DNA from: Pararge aegeria | Taxonomy: Eukaryota; Arthropoda; Insecta; Lepidoptera; Nymphalidae | Length of the DNA: 64,000 bases | Direction: 5' to 3' | NCBI RefSeq assembly: GCF_905163445.1 | Contig: NC_053182.1 | Location: forward strand, 18,745,501 to 18,809,500 | Part shown: positions 20,081 through 30,691 of the stretch, in pieces | How the letters are laid out: the number at the start of each line of letters is the position of its first letter | Position numbering within the stretch: the first letter of the stretch is position 1 | Made by a program: the position numbers and the translations under genes | Notes under the pieces: generated by a model | What the model saw: the letters and a program-made list of their open reading frames with translations, nothing else | Told to the model about the DNA's origin: nothing | Database searches by the model: none

Positions 20081-21933
20081 ATGTTGGACTATGATATAGT
20101 TGCGTGTATCGCAAGTGTAGTGTTGTATGTCATTATTCATAAAAAGAACCGCAAAATCAAACGAAGATATTGGGTCAGACCAAGTCTTCGAAATAGGCCT
20201 AATGTGTCCCCGATACTTGAAGATTTTAGAAGGGACGACATAAACCGAAGAAATATTCGTTCGAAATTTAACACTTTTCTAAGGATCTCTAGTGAAGAAT
20301 TTGAAATATTACTGAATTTAACTGGACCCATGATATCAAAAACTGACACCCGCTGGAGAAATGCTGTGTCAGCTTCCGATCGACTAGCAATTACTTTGAG
20401 ATACCTGGCTACAGGAGACTCTTATTTTTCACTCGGTACACTGTTTAAAGTGTCTCCACAAGTTATTTCTTTAATAATTCTAGATGTTTGTCAAACTTTG
20501 GTGTCTACATTATCCAATTATTTAAGGGTAAGTACAAAATATCCGTAACACATTAGGTAGTTAGAAACTGAACACCTACATTAGAAAACAAAACAGACCA
20601 CATACATTCACACAGTTACGGCATGTACAAGACACAATTATAATATTTGATTTTATACTGTAGGGGAGAGTGCAATGGGTAACAGTGAATCAACTTTTTT
20701 GTAGAGCTAAATATTGCCACAATTTAACACTTTTAGAATGTGTTTTTATAATAAAGCCTGAGCAAAATCAATAAGGTACACACTGCCATAGCAATCTTAG
20801 GGCTACCTTTCTCAGGTTTATAGATATGACTATTTTTTTAAAGAAAGGATTTCCCTTTCTTTAAAAAAAATAGTCATATCTGATGACGCCATGTGACTTT
20901 TGATTCATATTAAATACTTTTTACAAACTGCAGCATTACATTTTTAAAACTTCAAAATATTTTGCTTTCATACTTACTTTTCCGTCGCACCCCGGTAGCG
21001 AGTCAAGGGCAATACAAAATAGAACGTAAAATGCTATATCGTGTAAATGTGCGCATTATATAGGCCGCGTTCGATCCACTGTACCCCTTGATCCACCGTT
21101 ACCCACTCTCCCCTACCTGGAACTTCACACACATTTTACATACATATAACTAGAACTAAACACACAAATATCACAAACAATTTTTTTTACAGATGCCGAA
21201 TACACATGGAGAATGGCTATCAGTGGCTCGAAGTTTCATGCAGAAATGGAATGTACCTAATTGCGTAGGTGCCCTCGATGGGAAACATATACGTATACTA
21301 TGTCCAACTAATAGCGGTTCTGAGTTTTTTAATTATAAGTCATATTTCAGTATTGTTTTGCTAGCTTTAATCGATGCCAATTATAACTTTTTATACGTAG
21401 ACATTGGATGTCAGGGCAGAATATCTGATGGTGGAGTTCTACGAAATTCAACTTTATTTGATATGATACGAGATGGAACTTTAAGTCTGCCACAAGCGAT
21501 TCCATTACAAGGGAGAAATACACCTGTACCTTTTTATTTCATCGGTGACGATGCTTTCCCCATCTCACAGAATATAATAAAACCGTTTTCTGGATATCAT
21601 GCAAAAGGATCACCTGAGAGGGTTTTTAATTATAGACTTAGTCGCGGGCGCATGGTTGTAGAAGACGCGTTTGGCATTTTATCTAATAAATTCAGAATTT
21701 TGCATTCACGCATTGGTTTACAAAATGAGAAAGCAAAAATTGTCGTGATGGCTTGTGTGCATCTGCATAATTTTATGAAGAGAAATGAAAGAACTACTGA
21801 TGGAGTTTTGAACGAAATGCAACAAAATATACCGCAGATCGCTCTAAATGTAGAACCAAGTGTAATTAGAAATGAGCTAAAATGTTATTTTCTATCGGAA
21901 CAAGGTCAGCTTCCTTGGCAATATCAAATATAA
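20081..21933 (+). CDS. Harbinger transposase (HARBI1-like, DDE_Tnp_4), copy 1, two exons
   Basis: Exons are 20081-20527 and 21193-21933, joined in phase 0 (donor GTAAGT at 20528, acceptor TTTTTTTACAG ending at 21192), giving 395 residues, normal for this family. The N-terminal exon carries the helix-turn-helix-like region (FEILLNLTGPMI, then DRLAITLRYLATGDSYFSLG) typical of HARBI1. The C-terminal exon has the DDE nuclease: the first Asp in GALDGKH, the second in GRISDGGV, and the final acidic residue in VVEDAFGILSNKF. It cuts and joins DNA at TWA targets, usually together with a DNA-binding partner encoded by the same element. No internal stops occur. The start is the ATG after GAATCGAAAG, 172 bp from the left end. 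Confidence 0.94.
20663..21113. mobile_element. TA-flanked MITE inside the transposase intron, copy 1
   Basis: It is bounded by GGGGAGAGTG and CACTCTCCCC with TA at 20661-20662 and 21114-21115; the terminal repeats extend imperfectly through GGGTAAC. It is 451 bp and carries an internal hairpin, with arms 20822-20848 and 20854-20881 and a 5-nt loop. The Tc1/mariner type is inferred from TA. It occupies most of the 665-bp intron. Confidence 0.8.
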
Positions 21934-22139
21934 TGTTTGAAAGAAATAAAATATGATTATTCAAATAATTGTTTTATTTAGGAATCAGAAACATGTATCA
22001 ATAATTTTAAGCTTTTATTAAAATAAAATAATTTAACCGAAAATATAAACATTTATTTTAGTTTTAAGTAAAGGCATTGCGTTTTTCGTCATTTTAATAT
22101 GTAACCTTATTTTAATCTATTACACTATTTTCGGTTAAA

Positions 22140-23753
22140 TTATTTGGTTAAATTATTTTCCAAGACTTGTAACAGACTGTCACTTGTATTGACATCTGGG
22201 CTATTTTGCATTTCATAGTCTGATTGAACAGAGTAAGAGCGCGAAGTTGAGGGCGACGGTGACATTGCTAACGTTGTAGGTTGGCCGGTGAAGTATCCTG
22301 GACGAACATTTTGATAACGAAGAGGCTGAGTAGTATTACTAGTATCAAAATTCATCGAACCCATTCTCATTTCTGCTTCATAGATAATATTCTGGATTTG
22401 ATGTTGTACTGTACACATCGTGTAATGATCCATCTTCCTCAACTTGCTACTTATATAGTCTGCAAATATAGCAGCATCATCGCGTTGCCTTGCATTAGAC
22501 GTGATCTCCCTCAGTAATTGCAAAGCTTCATCAACTTCAGGTTCTCTCTCTATATTTCGCTTTCGTGAAGTCCTTGTCGAAGGTAGCGTAGTCTGGGGAG
22601 TGATATTATCTTGAGAAGACTGAAAATAAAAAGGAAATCTTATAAATAATTGCAAACAAGCTTCAATACTATATTTTGAATATATCCTATCAGTATGTAA
22701 ATATTAAATAAAAACCAAGCTTATAAACATAACATGTATGTATAGTGTATACAAATAATTATGTAAGTTTAAGCTACATTTACTCAGTAAATAATTGATA
22801 TTATTTCTTTATATATTTTTTTTCATCTTACATATCATACTTCATACTTCATACTAATATATACTAATATTATAAATGCGAAAGTGTGTTTGTTGGTTTG
22901 TCCTTGAATCACGCCGCAACAGAGCTACGGATCGACATGATTTTTTGCATGGGGATAGTTAAGGTCCTGGAGAGTGACATAGGCTACTTTTTATCCCGGA
23001 AAATCAAAGAGTTCCCAAGGGATTTTAAAAACTTAATCCACGCGAACGAAGTCGCGGGCATCAGCTAGTTGGCCATATATCACGTCCTCAAGTATTGCAA
23101 ATGTCTCACCAGTAACCCTGTACACTCTTCACGAGCGCTTATTCCCGAATACTTCGCTTTCGGTAAGTGTTATGCCGACTACATAAGGTCAAAAACGAGA
23201 GTATGCTCGCCCGCGCTCCGTGGTATTATGTATTGTTACCGGGTTGTAGGTAGTAGGTATCTAAAATATTAATACGCGAAGCAAAAACTTTGTACCTACC
23301 CCTATTAACGAAAATATTGCATAATGAAATATGTATTTTAAATTTATTATGGTCGACCAACTAGTCTACTTAGGTAATTATAAGAATTTGATGGGTACTT
23401 ACACTAGGTGTGTGGCTGTTCAGAGTCGGTACCGGTGCATTCTTGTCATTAAGAAATGATAACGCCTTATAAGCAAACCATTTCGGCAATTGAACATCAT
23501 CCCGTCCAGATCCACTCCTTTTAGATTCTTCAAATTTGCGTTTTTCTCGAAAATAATGGCTAGATAAATTCTTCAGTTTTCTCTCAATTTCTGTTGATGC
23601 TATGTTGAACACAGAAGCAATATCCCTAACAGCATCGTTTCTTTTGTTGCGATTCTTGAAATCCATATGCCTTGGGTTCCACAATAGTTCATTTTCTTGA
23701 TACTTTTCTATTAATAAAAGTACAGCACTATCATCCCAGTTAAATTCTGTCAT
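22140..23753 (-). CDS. Harbinger-encoded MADF-BESS protein, copy 1, two exons
   Basis: On the minus strand exon 1 is 23753-23403 (117 codons) and exon 2 is 22619-22140. The donor GTAAGT is the reverse of ACTTAC at 23397-23402, and the acceptor TTTTCAG ends at 22620; the join is phase 0 and the product has 276 residues. Exon 1 codes a MADF (Myb/SANT-like) domain: FNWDDSAVLLLIEKYQ, LLWNPRHMDFKNRN and LPKWFAYKALSFL. Exon 2 contains a BESS-like helix pair (DDAAIFADYISSKLRKM and VQHQIQNIIYEAEM). Family knowledge: Harbinger elements need a Myb/SANT/MADF-type partner for nuclear import and end binding of the transposase. The 777-bp intron holds a Helitron. Confidence 0.9.
22855..23068 (+). mobile_element. 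Helitron (lepidopteran type) nested in the MADF gene intron, copy 1
   Basis: It contains the core ACTAATATTATAAATGCGAA near 22863 and ends GGGCATCAGCTAG at 23068 followed by T, the CTAG 3' end of this group. A GC hairpin (CGCG..CGCG) precedes the end. The left end is approximate. Copy 2 lies at 31407-31620. Confidence 0.75.
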
Positions 23754-24046
23754 TTTGTTATTTAAATGAATACGACAACACTACCACTCCGTATCGAAGC
23801 CGCAAGCAAACTGCCGCCGGCACCAAAAGCCGCGCGTGCCGCAGGTAAAAGATGCATGAGCCGGCGGCATGGCCGGCGGCCCGGCCGCCGGCCATGCCGC
23901 CGGCCGTGCCGCCGGGCATGTGTGGATGCGCCATTAGACTGCATCTTCAGTTTCCACCAGGTGAGATTGTGAAGGGCTCACTTATAGTGAAATAAAAAAA
24001 TATATAAAATATATATACATATAACCTGCGTTTTTGTAATATGAGT

Positions 24047-24136
24047 AGGAAGGCAATTTTAGATGTAAGTACTAAGTACCTGCCTTAGGACCTCCTAAGG
24101 CAGGTACTTAGTACTTACATCTAAAATTGCCTTCCT
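24047..24136. repeat. Perfect 44-bp inverted repeat with 2-nt spacer, copy 1
   Basis: Arm 24047-24090 is the exact reverse complement of 24093-24136, with only CC between them. Two further hairpins follow within 200 bp: 13-bp arms at 24231-24243/24255-24267, and 22-bp arms at 24282-24303/24314-24335. The same three occur at 32599-32688, 32783-32819 and 32834-32887 in copy 2. Confidence 0.95.
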
Positions 24137-24560
24137 AATCAAAGTATAAGTTTCAATAATAATTGCTAAACACAGTTAATACCTTCATTGATTTTACCAA
24201 AATAATAATTACTTTCTTAACTGAAAAAATAGCATGTTAATACTAGATAGGTATGTATTAACATGCTTATTTTCATTATGTAAGTTTAATACAAGGATAC
24301 TTTGGATTGATCAAAAGTATCCTTGTATTAAACTTATACATACACTTTTAATTGTAAAATATTTCCATTCGTTTGCTATAGTGAATATTTTTAAACACAA
24401 CCAATAACATTTACGTATACACAAACTGGGCACTCTCAGCTACACTTCGATGGATTATTCAAAGATAAATAGCTTAGTAAATTTACTATTAAAGCTAGTA
24501 AGAAATTAAAAAAAAAACATATATTGAAACATTATTATAATATAAATTTAAAAAAAAAGT

Positions 24561-24634
24561 TGGCCCATGAGGGGATCGAACCCGCGACCTTCGCGTTATT
24601 AGCACGACGCTCTAACCAACTGAGCTAATGGGCC
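24561..24634 (-). tRNA. tRNA-Ile (anticodon AAT), copy 1
   Basis: On the minus strand the 74 nt start GGCCCATTAGCTCAGTTGG. The acceptor stem (GGCCCAT/ATGGGCC), D stem (GCTC/GAGC) and anticodon stem pair, and the loop CTAATAA gives anticodon AAT. Box B is GGTTCGATCC, and a run of nine T follows the 3' end as a Pol III terminator. The T stem (GCGGG/CCCTC) has one C-T mismatch, so it may be less stable than the usual tRNA-Ile. There is no intron. Confidence 0.88.
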
Positions 24635-27600
24635 AGATGAGCGTAGTTTCGAAAATAGTGAAAGCAAGGTATTTTCCAATTTTGACCCAGCGCTGTAGAT
24701 CGGATGTCAGCAAGGCAGAAGGTTCAATTCCCAGTTAACACGTTGATAAGCGTGCTCCACGGATGTGGCTCGAATGAATATTACTTATTTAATACACTTA
24801 AATTGTACACAGCACACAGAAAATTCATTCATTATAATAAGTAGGTAGATATAAATAGAGCGTTAAGGTAGAGTGTACAATTTGGCAGCCCTATCGCTAT
24901 GTAGCGATCTCTTCCAGGCAACCAAAGGCGTAGAAGAAAATACTATGGAAGCTTGGTAGATGGTACAACATCATCATATCAACCCATTACCGGCCCATTA
25001 TAGGGCGCGGGTCTCCTCCTATAATAAAAATAACCTTTTTGAATTTGAATTTTTTTAAAGAGTAACTTTGAAGTACATAAAAATATTGTTATTGTTGTTT
25101 GGAAACTGTATCTTTTTGATGTGAAACATCTATAGGCGGAGGGTAAACCTGATTGTTGGCGTGGCGACACAGGCCGTGGTGACGCTTCGCCACGCTATAT
25201 GATTGAATTTTAGTATTTCGTATGTAACAAGAAAAATGAATATTAATTTTGTACTTACAAAAAGGAGTGGTTATCCATTTGGTTGTATTTTTTATTTTAT
25301 TTGTCGAACGAATTTGTATTGCTTTATGCAATATCTGCAATAACTTTCTGTAGAAAACAATTCCGATGTTTCACATCTGCCAGGCGTCCCGTGACGGCTC
25401 ACACATTTTTTTTTCGTCAACTAACGATGTAATGATTATTATATGATGGTTTAATGGTGACGCTTATTTTTCGCAGTTTCAAGGTCATGTCATAAGTTGT
25501 ACCTTATTATTGTATTATATGACCAACTAACAGGTATCAGGAATTCTTTCAGCGGCTGGATCTTATAATCTGAATACTGTTTTTCAAGTTAGACTGAAAG
25601 TTGAAGAGATAAGCTTGTTAAAACAAACAATATCTCCATCTTTATATTATTAGTTAATAGAAGTAACACAGTAAGGTGGAATCTTTTTGTGACACAATTC
25701 AATAACATCTTGTGAAGTAAATATTACTCATTGGTTGTAACTTCGGGTTGTTTTATGATTTGCCGCCAACTAAAAATAAAAACTAAATCAAAATTCAAAA
25801 TTCATTTATTTCAAGTAGGCAAAGTTTATAAGTCCTTTTGGAACGCCAAGTCAATCTGTTTGTAGTGTCTCTACCACTGGTTCGGAAGGCAGATTCTGCT
25901 AAGAAGAAGCCGGCATGAAACTCGGTAGATTGCTCTTTTTCAACATCATTTTAAAGTTTAACAACAGTCTTAAGAATTTTTCTATTTTGTGAGAGCTGAG
26001 AGCGGAGTGGCCTGCTTCCTGGAATTCAATGTTTTTATTTAGCGTTTGATATCTCCTACTTTATTCTGCGCTTAAGAATATTGTCCATGTAGATAATAAG
26101 GCTACCGGGCGGGACGCATTTTCATATTAAAGTTATCGGCAAATGATTGTTCCGTTAATTATTCTAAAACTCTAGATATCTTTATCTCAGCATTGTCTAT
26201 ACCTAAATCCAAAGAGAATATAAACACTACGCCTTAATCTAAACCACATGGAGGATACCTGTTTTGGGACACATTTCACTTTACAAAATTTTGTCACATC
26301 TTAAAAAACTATTATTCCTTTCCATTAACAAAATGATACAAACCAAACCTTCTTTGAATACGTCGTAATTTTGTATGGTTATAGACAATAATGAATCTTT
26401 TTCAATTTTATGGCGAATGGAAAAAAAAAACAATATTTTCCGTTTTCTTTAGATTTAGGCGTACATAGGCCGATTATTTTTCTCTAAGTTTGGGATTTAG
26501 AACAAATAAAGTATCTGCCAATAATATTTGTACGGACATGCCAGCTTAAAAGGGGACTACCTCGGTCTTAGATCAATAATGTACTAGATGATTTTATTTA
26601 TTTGTGAACAATAATTCTTAATTAAAAATATTGAATATAATTGAATGGCCCAATTCGAGAAATCCATGCCTTTACTAAGTAATGAATATATATTTTTAAT
26701 ACTATATTAAAAATATAAATCATATTAAAAAGAAGAAACACCACAATCCTTTTATCATTTTTGTCATCGTTTATATTTATTTCTTTGCTAAGAAAATTTA
26801 AAGCTTTTTTATGTCAGTTCTGTTGAAGTGGGCTTTCAATTTATTATAATCCTCGTTAGTTTAGTAGTTATCTTGTTCAAGTACGGATCGCGAGATGCCT
26901 GGTTCAATTACCGGTTTGGCAAACATTTTTAGGTGAGTTAAATAAGAGATGTCCAAACTTATTGACGTCATCTAGTATCTAGTATATTATTAATTAGTCC
27001 CCAGTACAAACTTGTAATTATTGAAATGTTATTAACATTATTTTTATCTGGGACGTCTGAAAATACTTTGTAAATTGATAAGTTTATTTTTATACTTACT
27101 GAAATGTTGCTTAGTGCCTGATGCTTTAGTTGAAATAGAAATATTCTAGATAATATTTTTATTTTATGATAATAATAAACTATATAAATATTAATAGTAT
27201 GATCGAAATCACCAAATATAATTTGAATATACGTATGTTGATATAAGAATACCTTTGATTGTTTTATTCCTTTGTTTTATAATATTTCATAAATAAATTG
27301 CTTAAATCTTACTTGACGGCCGATTGGCACAGTGCGCAGCACCGCTTCCCACAAGTGGAAAATGTTTGTGTTGTGAATGTGAATGTTTTTCAGTGTCTGT
27401 GTTTATATGTATATTATAAATTTTTATGTATCATAAAATTTAAATATTTTAATCGGCCACACCAATCGGCAGTAAAGGCTCTATTGCTATTATATATATA
27501 TAATTGCTTGCAGCAATAAGGCCGCCTTTGCATGTCTACATTGTGTACTGTATTCTCCTTACTGTTTCTTTTCCTGTATGTTATACGTGAAATAAAGTGT

Positions 27601-28632
27601 TTCTTCTTCTTCTTCTTCTCTATGAATTCATATCATAATTTAGCTCTTCCGCAATAAGTTATGGTGAAATGATTAATATATCGGAAAGTTAGGGTTTTGG
27701 AAATCTAAAATAATCAAATCTTTCTAAAACAAAGTACTATTTTTTACAAAGTAAATGTTTTCTTTTCAGATTTTTAATTAAACTAGTTCTCATAGCAATT
27801 TTTGTGCACCTATTTATTTCTACTATCAATCAAGCATTTTTTTCTTTTGAACTGATATGACTAATAATCCAGTTATCGCCAGATATCTATAGTATAAGTT
27901 CTGACCTGTTATCCTTGACTTTGGCACAGTTTTATTTTAATTTGGCAGCATATAAATAAAATCAAATCACATCAAGGTTAAACTGCTAATATTATTATAC
28001 GGACTTTGTAAAAGTGTTTATAAACAAACGAAACGTGACTAAAATCTGCAGACTTTTTGACACGTTGCTAAAAGTTTTCTGCTTTAATTTGCAAAAGGAG
28101 TTCTATCCAAAATATCTCATTCGTATTTCACATCCATTTGTGACTTCGGTATATCGTTTGCGGGTGGGCAGAAATAACTGTTAAGAAGTTCTGTATCCAA
28201 GTAGGTATGTATATATATATTGACGACCTCTCTGTCGCAACGGTGAGTGCTGTGAATTTAAATAAGAGATCCCAAATTCGATTCCCGGTAATTTGGGAAT
28301 TTATGATTTCTGAAATTTCTCAGTCTAGTCCGGTGGGGGGCTTTGGCCGTGGCTAGTTACCACCCTACCGACACAGACGTGACGCTAAGCGATGTCGCGT
28401 AGAAACGGTTTAGGGGTAAGACTACCGTACGCCCCAACAGGTTAGCCCGCTACCATCTTATGGCGCATCCACACATGCCGCCGGCTTATGCCGCCGGGTT
28501 TGCCGCCGACTTTCAGACCGCCTTGCCGCTGACTTTGCCGCCGGCTTTACCGGCGGCCTGCAGTCGCGGTTGCAATTTACGCAGTAGTGTTGTGACTTTC
28601 GTTGAAATTAGTCGTGTACGTAGAATCGAAAG

Positions 28633-30485
28633 ATGTTGGACTATGATATAGTTGCGTGTATCGCAAGTGTAGTGTTGTATGTCATTATTCATAAAAAGAA
28701 CCGCAAAATCAAACGAAGATATTGGGTCAGACCAAGTCTTCGAAATAGGCCTAATGTGTCCCCGATACTTGAAGATTTTAGAAGGGACGACATAAACCGA
28801 AGAAATATTCGTTCGAAATTTAACACTTTTCTAAGGATCTCTAGTGAAGAATTTGAAATATTACTGAATTTAACTGGACCCATGATATCAAAAACTGACA
28901 CCCGCTGGAGAAATGCTGTGTCAGCTTCCGATCGACTAGCAATTACTTTGAGATACCTGGCTACAGGAGACTCTTATTTTTCACTCGGTACACTGTTTAA
29001 AGTGTCTCCACAAGTTATTTCTTTAATAATTCTAGATGTTTGTCAAACTTTGGTGTCTACATTATCCAATTATTTAAGGGTAAGTACAAAATATCCGTAA
29101 CACATTAGGTAGTTAGAAACTGAACACCTACATTAGAAAACAAAACAGACCACATACATTCACACAGTTACGGCATGTACAAGACACAATTATAATATTT
29201 GATTTTATACTGTAGGGGAGAGTGCAATGGGTAACAGTGAATCAACTTTTTTGTAGAGCTAAATATTGCCACAATTTAACACTTTTAGAATGTGTTTTTA
29301 TAATAAAGCCTGAGCAAAATCAATAAGGTACACACTGCCATAGCAATCTTAGGGCTACCTTTCTCAGGTTTATAGATATGACTATTTTTTTAAAGAAAGG
29401 ATTTCCCTTTCTTTAAAAAAAATAGTCATATCTGATGACGCCATGTGACTTTTGATTCATATTAAATACTTTTTACAAACTGCAGCATTACATTTTTAAA
29501 ACTTCAAAATATTTTGCTTTCATACTTACTTTTCCGTCGCACCCCGGTAGCGAGTCAAGGGCAATACAAAATAGAACGTAAAATGCTATATCGTGTAAAT
29601 GTGCGCATTATATAGGCCGCGTTCGATCCACTGTACCCCTTGATCCACCGTTACCCACTCTCCCCTACCTGGAACTTCACACACATTTTACATACATATA
29701 ACTAGAACTAAACACACAAATATCACAAACAATTTTTTTTACAGATGCCGAATACACATGGAGAATGGCTATCAGTGGCTCGAAGTTTCATGCAGAAATG
29801 GAATGTACCTAATTGCGTAGGTGCCCTCGATGGGAAACATATACGTATACTATGTCCAACTAATAGCGGTTCTGAGTTTTTTAATTATAAGTCATATTTC
29901 AGTATTGTTTTGCTAGCTTTAATCGATGCCAATTATAACTTTTTATACGTAGACATTGGATGTCAGGGCAGAATATCTGATGGTGGAGTTCTACGAAATT
30001 CAACTTTATTTGATATGATACGAGATGGAACTTTAAGTCTGCCACAAGCGATTCCATTACAAGGGAGAAATACACCTGTACCTTTTTATTTCATCGGTGA
30101 CGATGCTTTCCCCATCTCACAGAATATAATAAAACCGTTTTCTGGATATCATGCAAAAGGATCACCTGAGAGGGTTTTTAATTATAGACTTAGTCGCGGG
30201 CGCATGGTTGTAGAAGACGCGTTTGGCATTTTATCTAATAAATTCAGAATTTTGCATTCACGCATTGGTTTACAAAATGAGAAAGCAAAAATTGTCGTGA
30301 TGGCTTGTGTGCATCTGCATAATTTTATGAAGAGAAATGAAAGAACTACTGATGGAGTTTTGAACGAAATGCAACAAAATATACCGCAGATCGCTCTAAA
30401 TGTAGAACCAAGTGTAATTAGAAATGAGCTAAAATGTTATTTTCTATCGGAACAAGGTCAGCTTCCTTGGCAATATCAAATATAA
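28633..30485 (+). CDS. Harbinger transposase, copy 2, two exons
   Basis: Exons are 28633-29079 and 29745-30485, with 395 residues identical to copy 1, including the three acidic residues in DGKH, SDGG and EDAFG. The splice sites are unchanged. It is open throughout, so two potentially active transposase genes lie 8.5 kb apart. Confidence 0.93.
29215..29665. mobile_element. TA-flanked MITE inside the transposase intron, copy 2
   Basis: Duplicate of 20663-21113, with the same GGGGAGAGTG ends and internal hairpin. Confidence 0.8.
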
Positions 30486-30691
30486 TGTTTGAAAGAAATA
30501 AAATATGATTATTCAAATAATTGTTTTATTTAGGAATCAGAAACATGTATCAATAATTTTAAGCTTTTATTAAAATAAAATAATTTAACCGAAAATATAA
30601 ACATTTATTTTAGTTTTAAGTAAAGGCATTGCGTTTTTCGTCATTTTAATATGTAACCTTATTTTAATCTATTACACTATTTTCGGTTAAA

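Larger units (their letters stand above)
19909..23933 (+). mobile_element. PIF/Harbinger DNA transposon, full length, copy 1
   Basis: It is 4025 bp, with 19-bp terminal inverted repeats TGGCGCATCCACACATGCC and a TTA target duplication at 19906-19908 and 23934-23936, as expected for the superfamily. Subterminal regions (19925-20010 and 23815-23915) are dense in GCCGCCGGC/GCCGGCGG motifs. It encodes a transposase on + and a MADF-BESS protein on -, converging at about 21934-22139. A MITE in the transposase intron and a Helitron in the other intron are nested insertions. Both genes are open, so it may be autonomous. Confidence 0.95.
19670..23997 (+). mobile_element. SINE-B (Bm1-like), split by the Harbinger insertion (copy 1)
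   Basis: The 5' part at 19670-19908 runs to CTACCATCTTA and the 3' part resumes at 23934 with TTAGACTGCATCTTC and ends in an A-rich tail near 23990. A related uninterrupted SINE at 61851-61865 reads ACCATCTTAGGCTGC, showing the unoccupied site. The copy in the second duplication unit is 28222-32549. Confidence 0.85.
16472..25019 (+). repeat. Tandem segmental duplication, copy 1 (8548 bp)
   Basis: Matches 25024-33571 at a constant offset of 8552. The left edge is after GGGATAGGTCTAC at 16471, and the right edge is CTCCTCC at 25019. Contents: a repeat of unknown type (16546-16856), LINE and SINE fragments, a Harbinger transposon, hairpins and tRNA-Ile. The stretch 17400-18740 holds nothing I recognise. 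Confidence 0.95.

Noticed and set aside
20137..20349. 70-residue frame antisense to the transposase (also 28689-28901)
   Set aside because: It is the shadow of a well-supported transposase exon on the other strand.
23762..23972. Arg- and Ala-rich frames on both strands at the Harbinger right end
   Set aside because: They translate the GCCGGCGG subterminal array and the TIR; low complexity and no start context.
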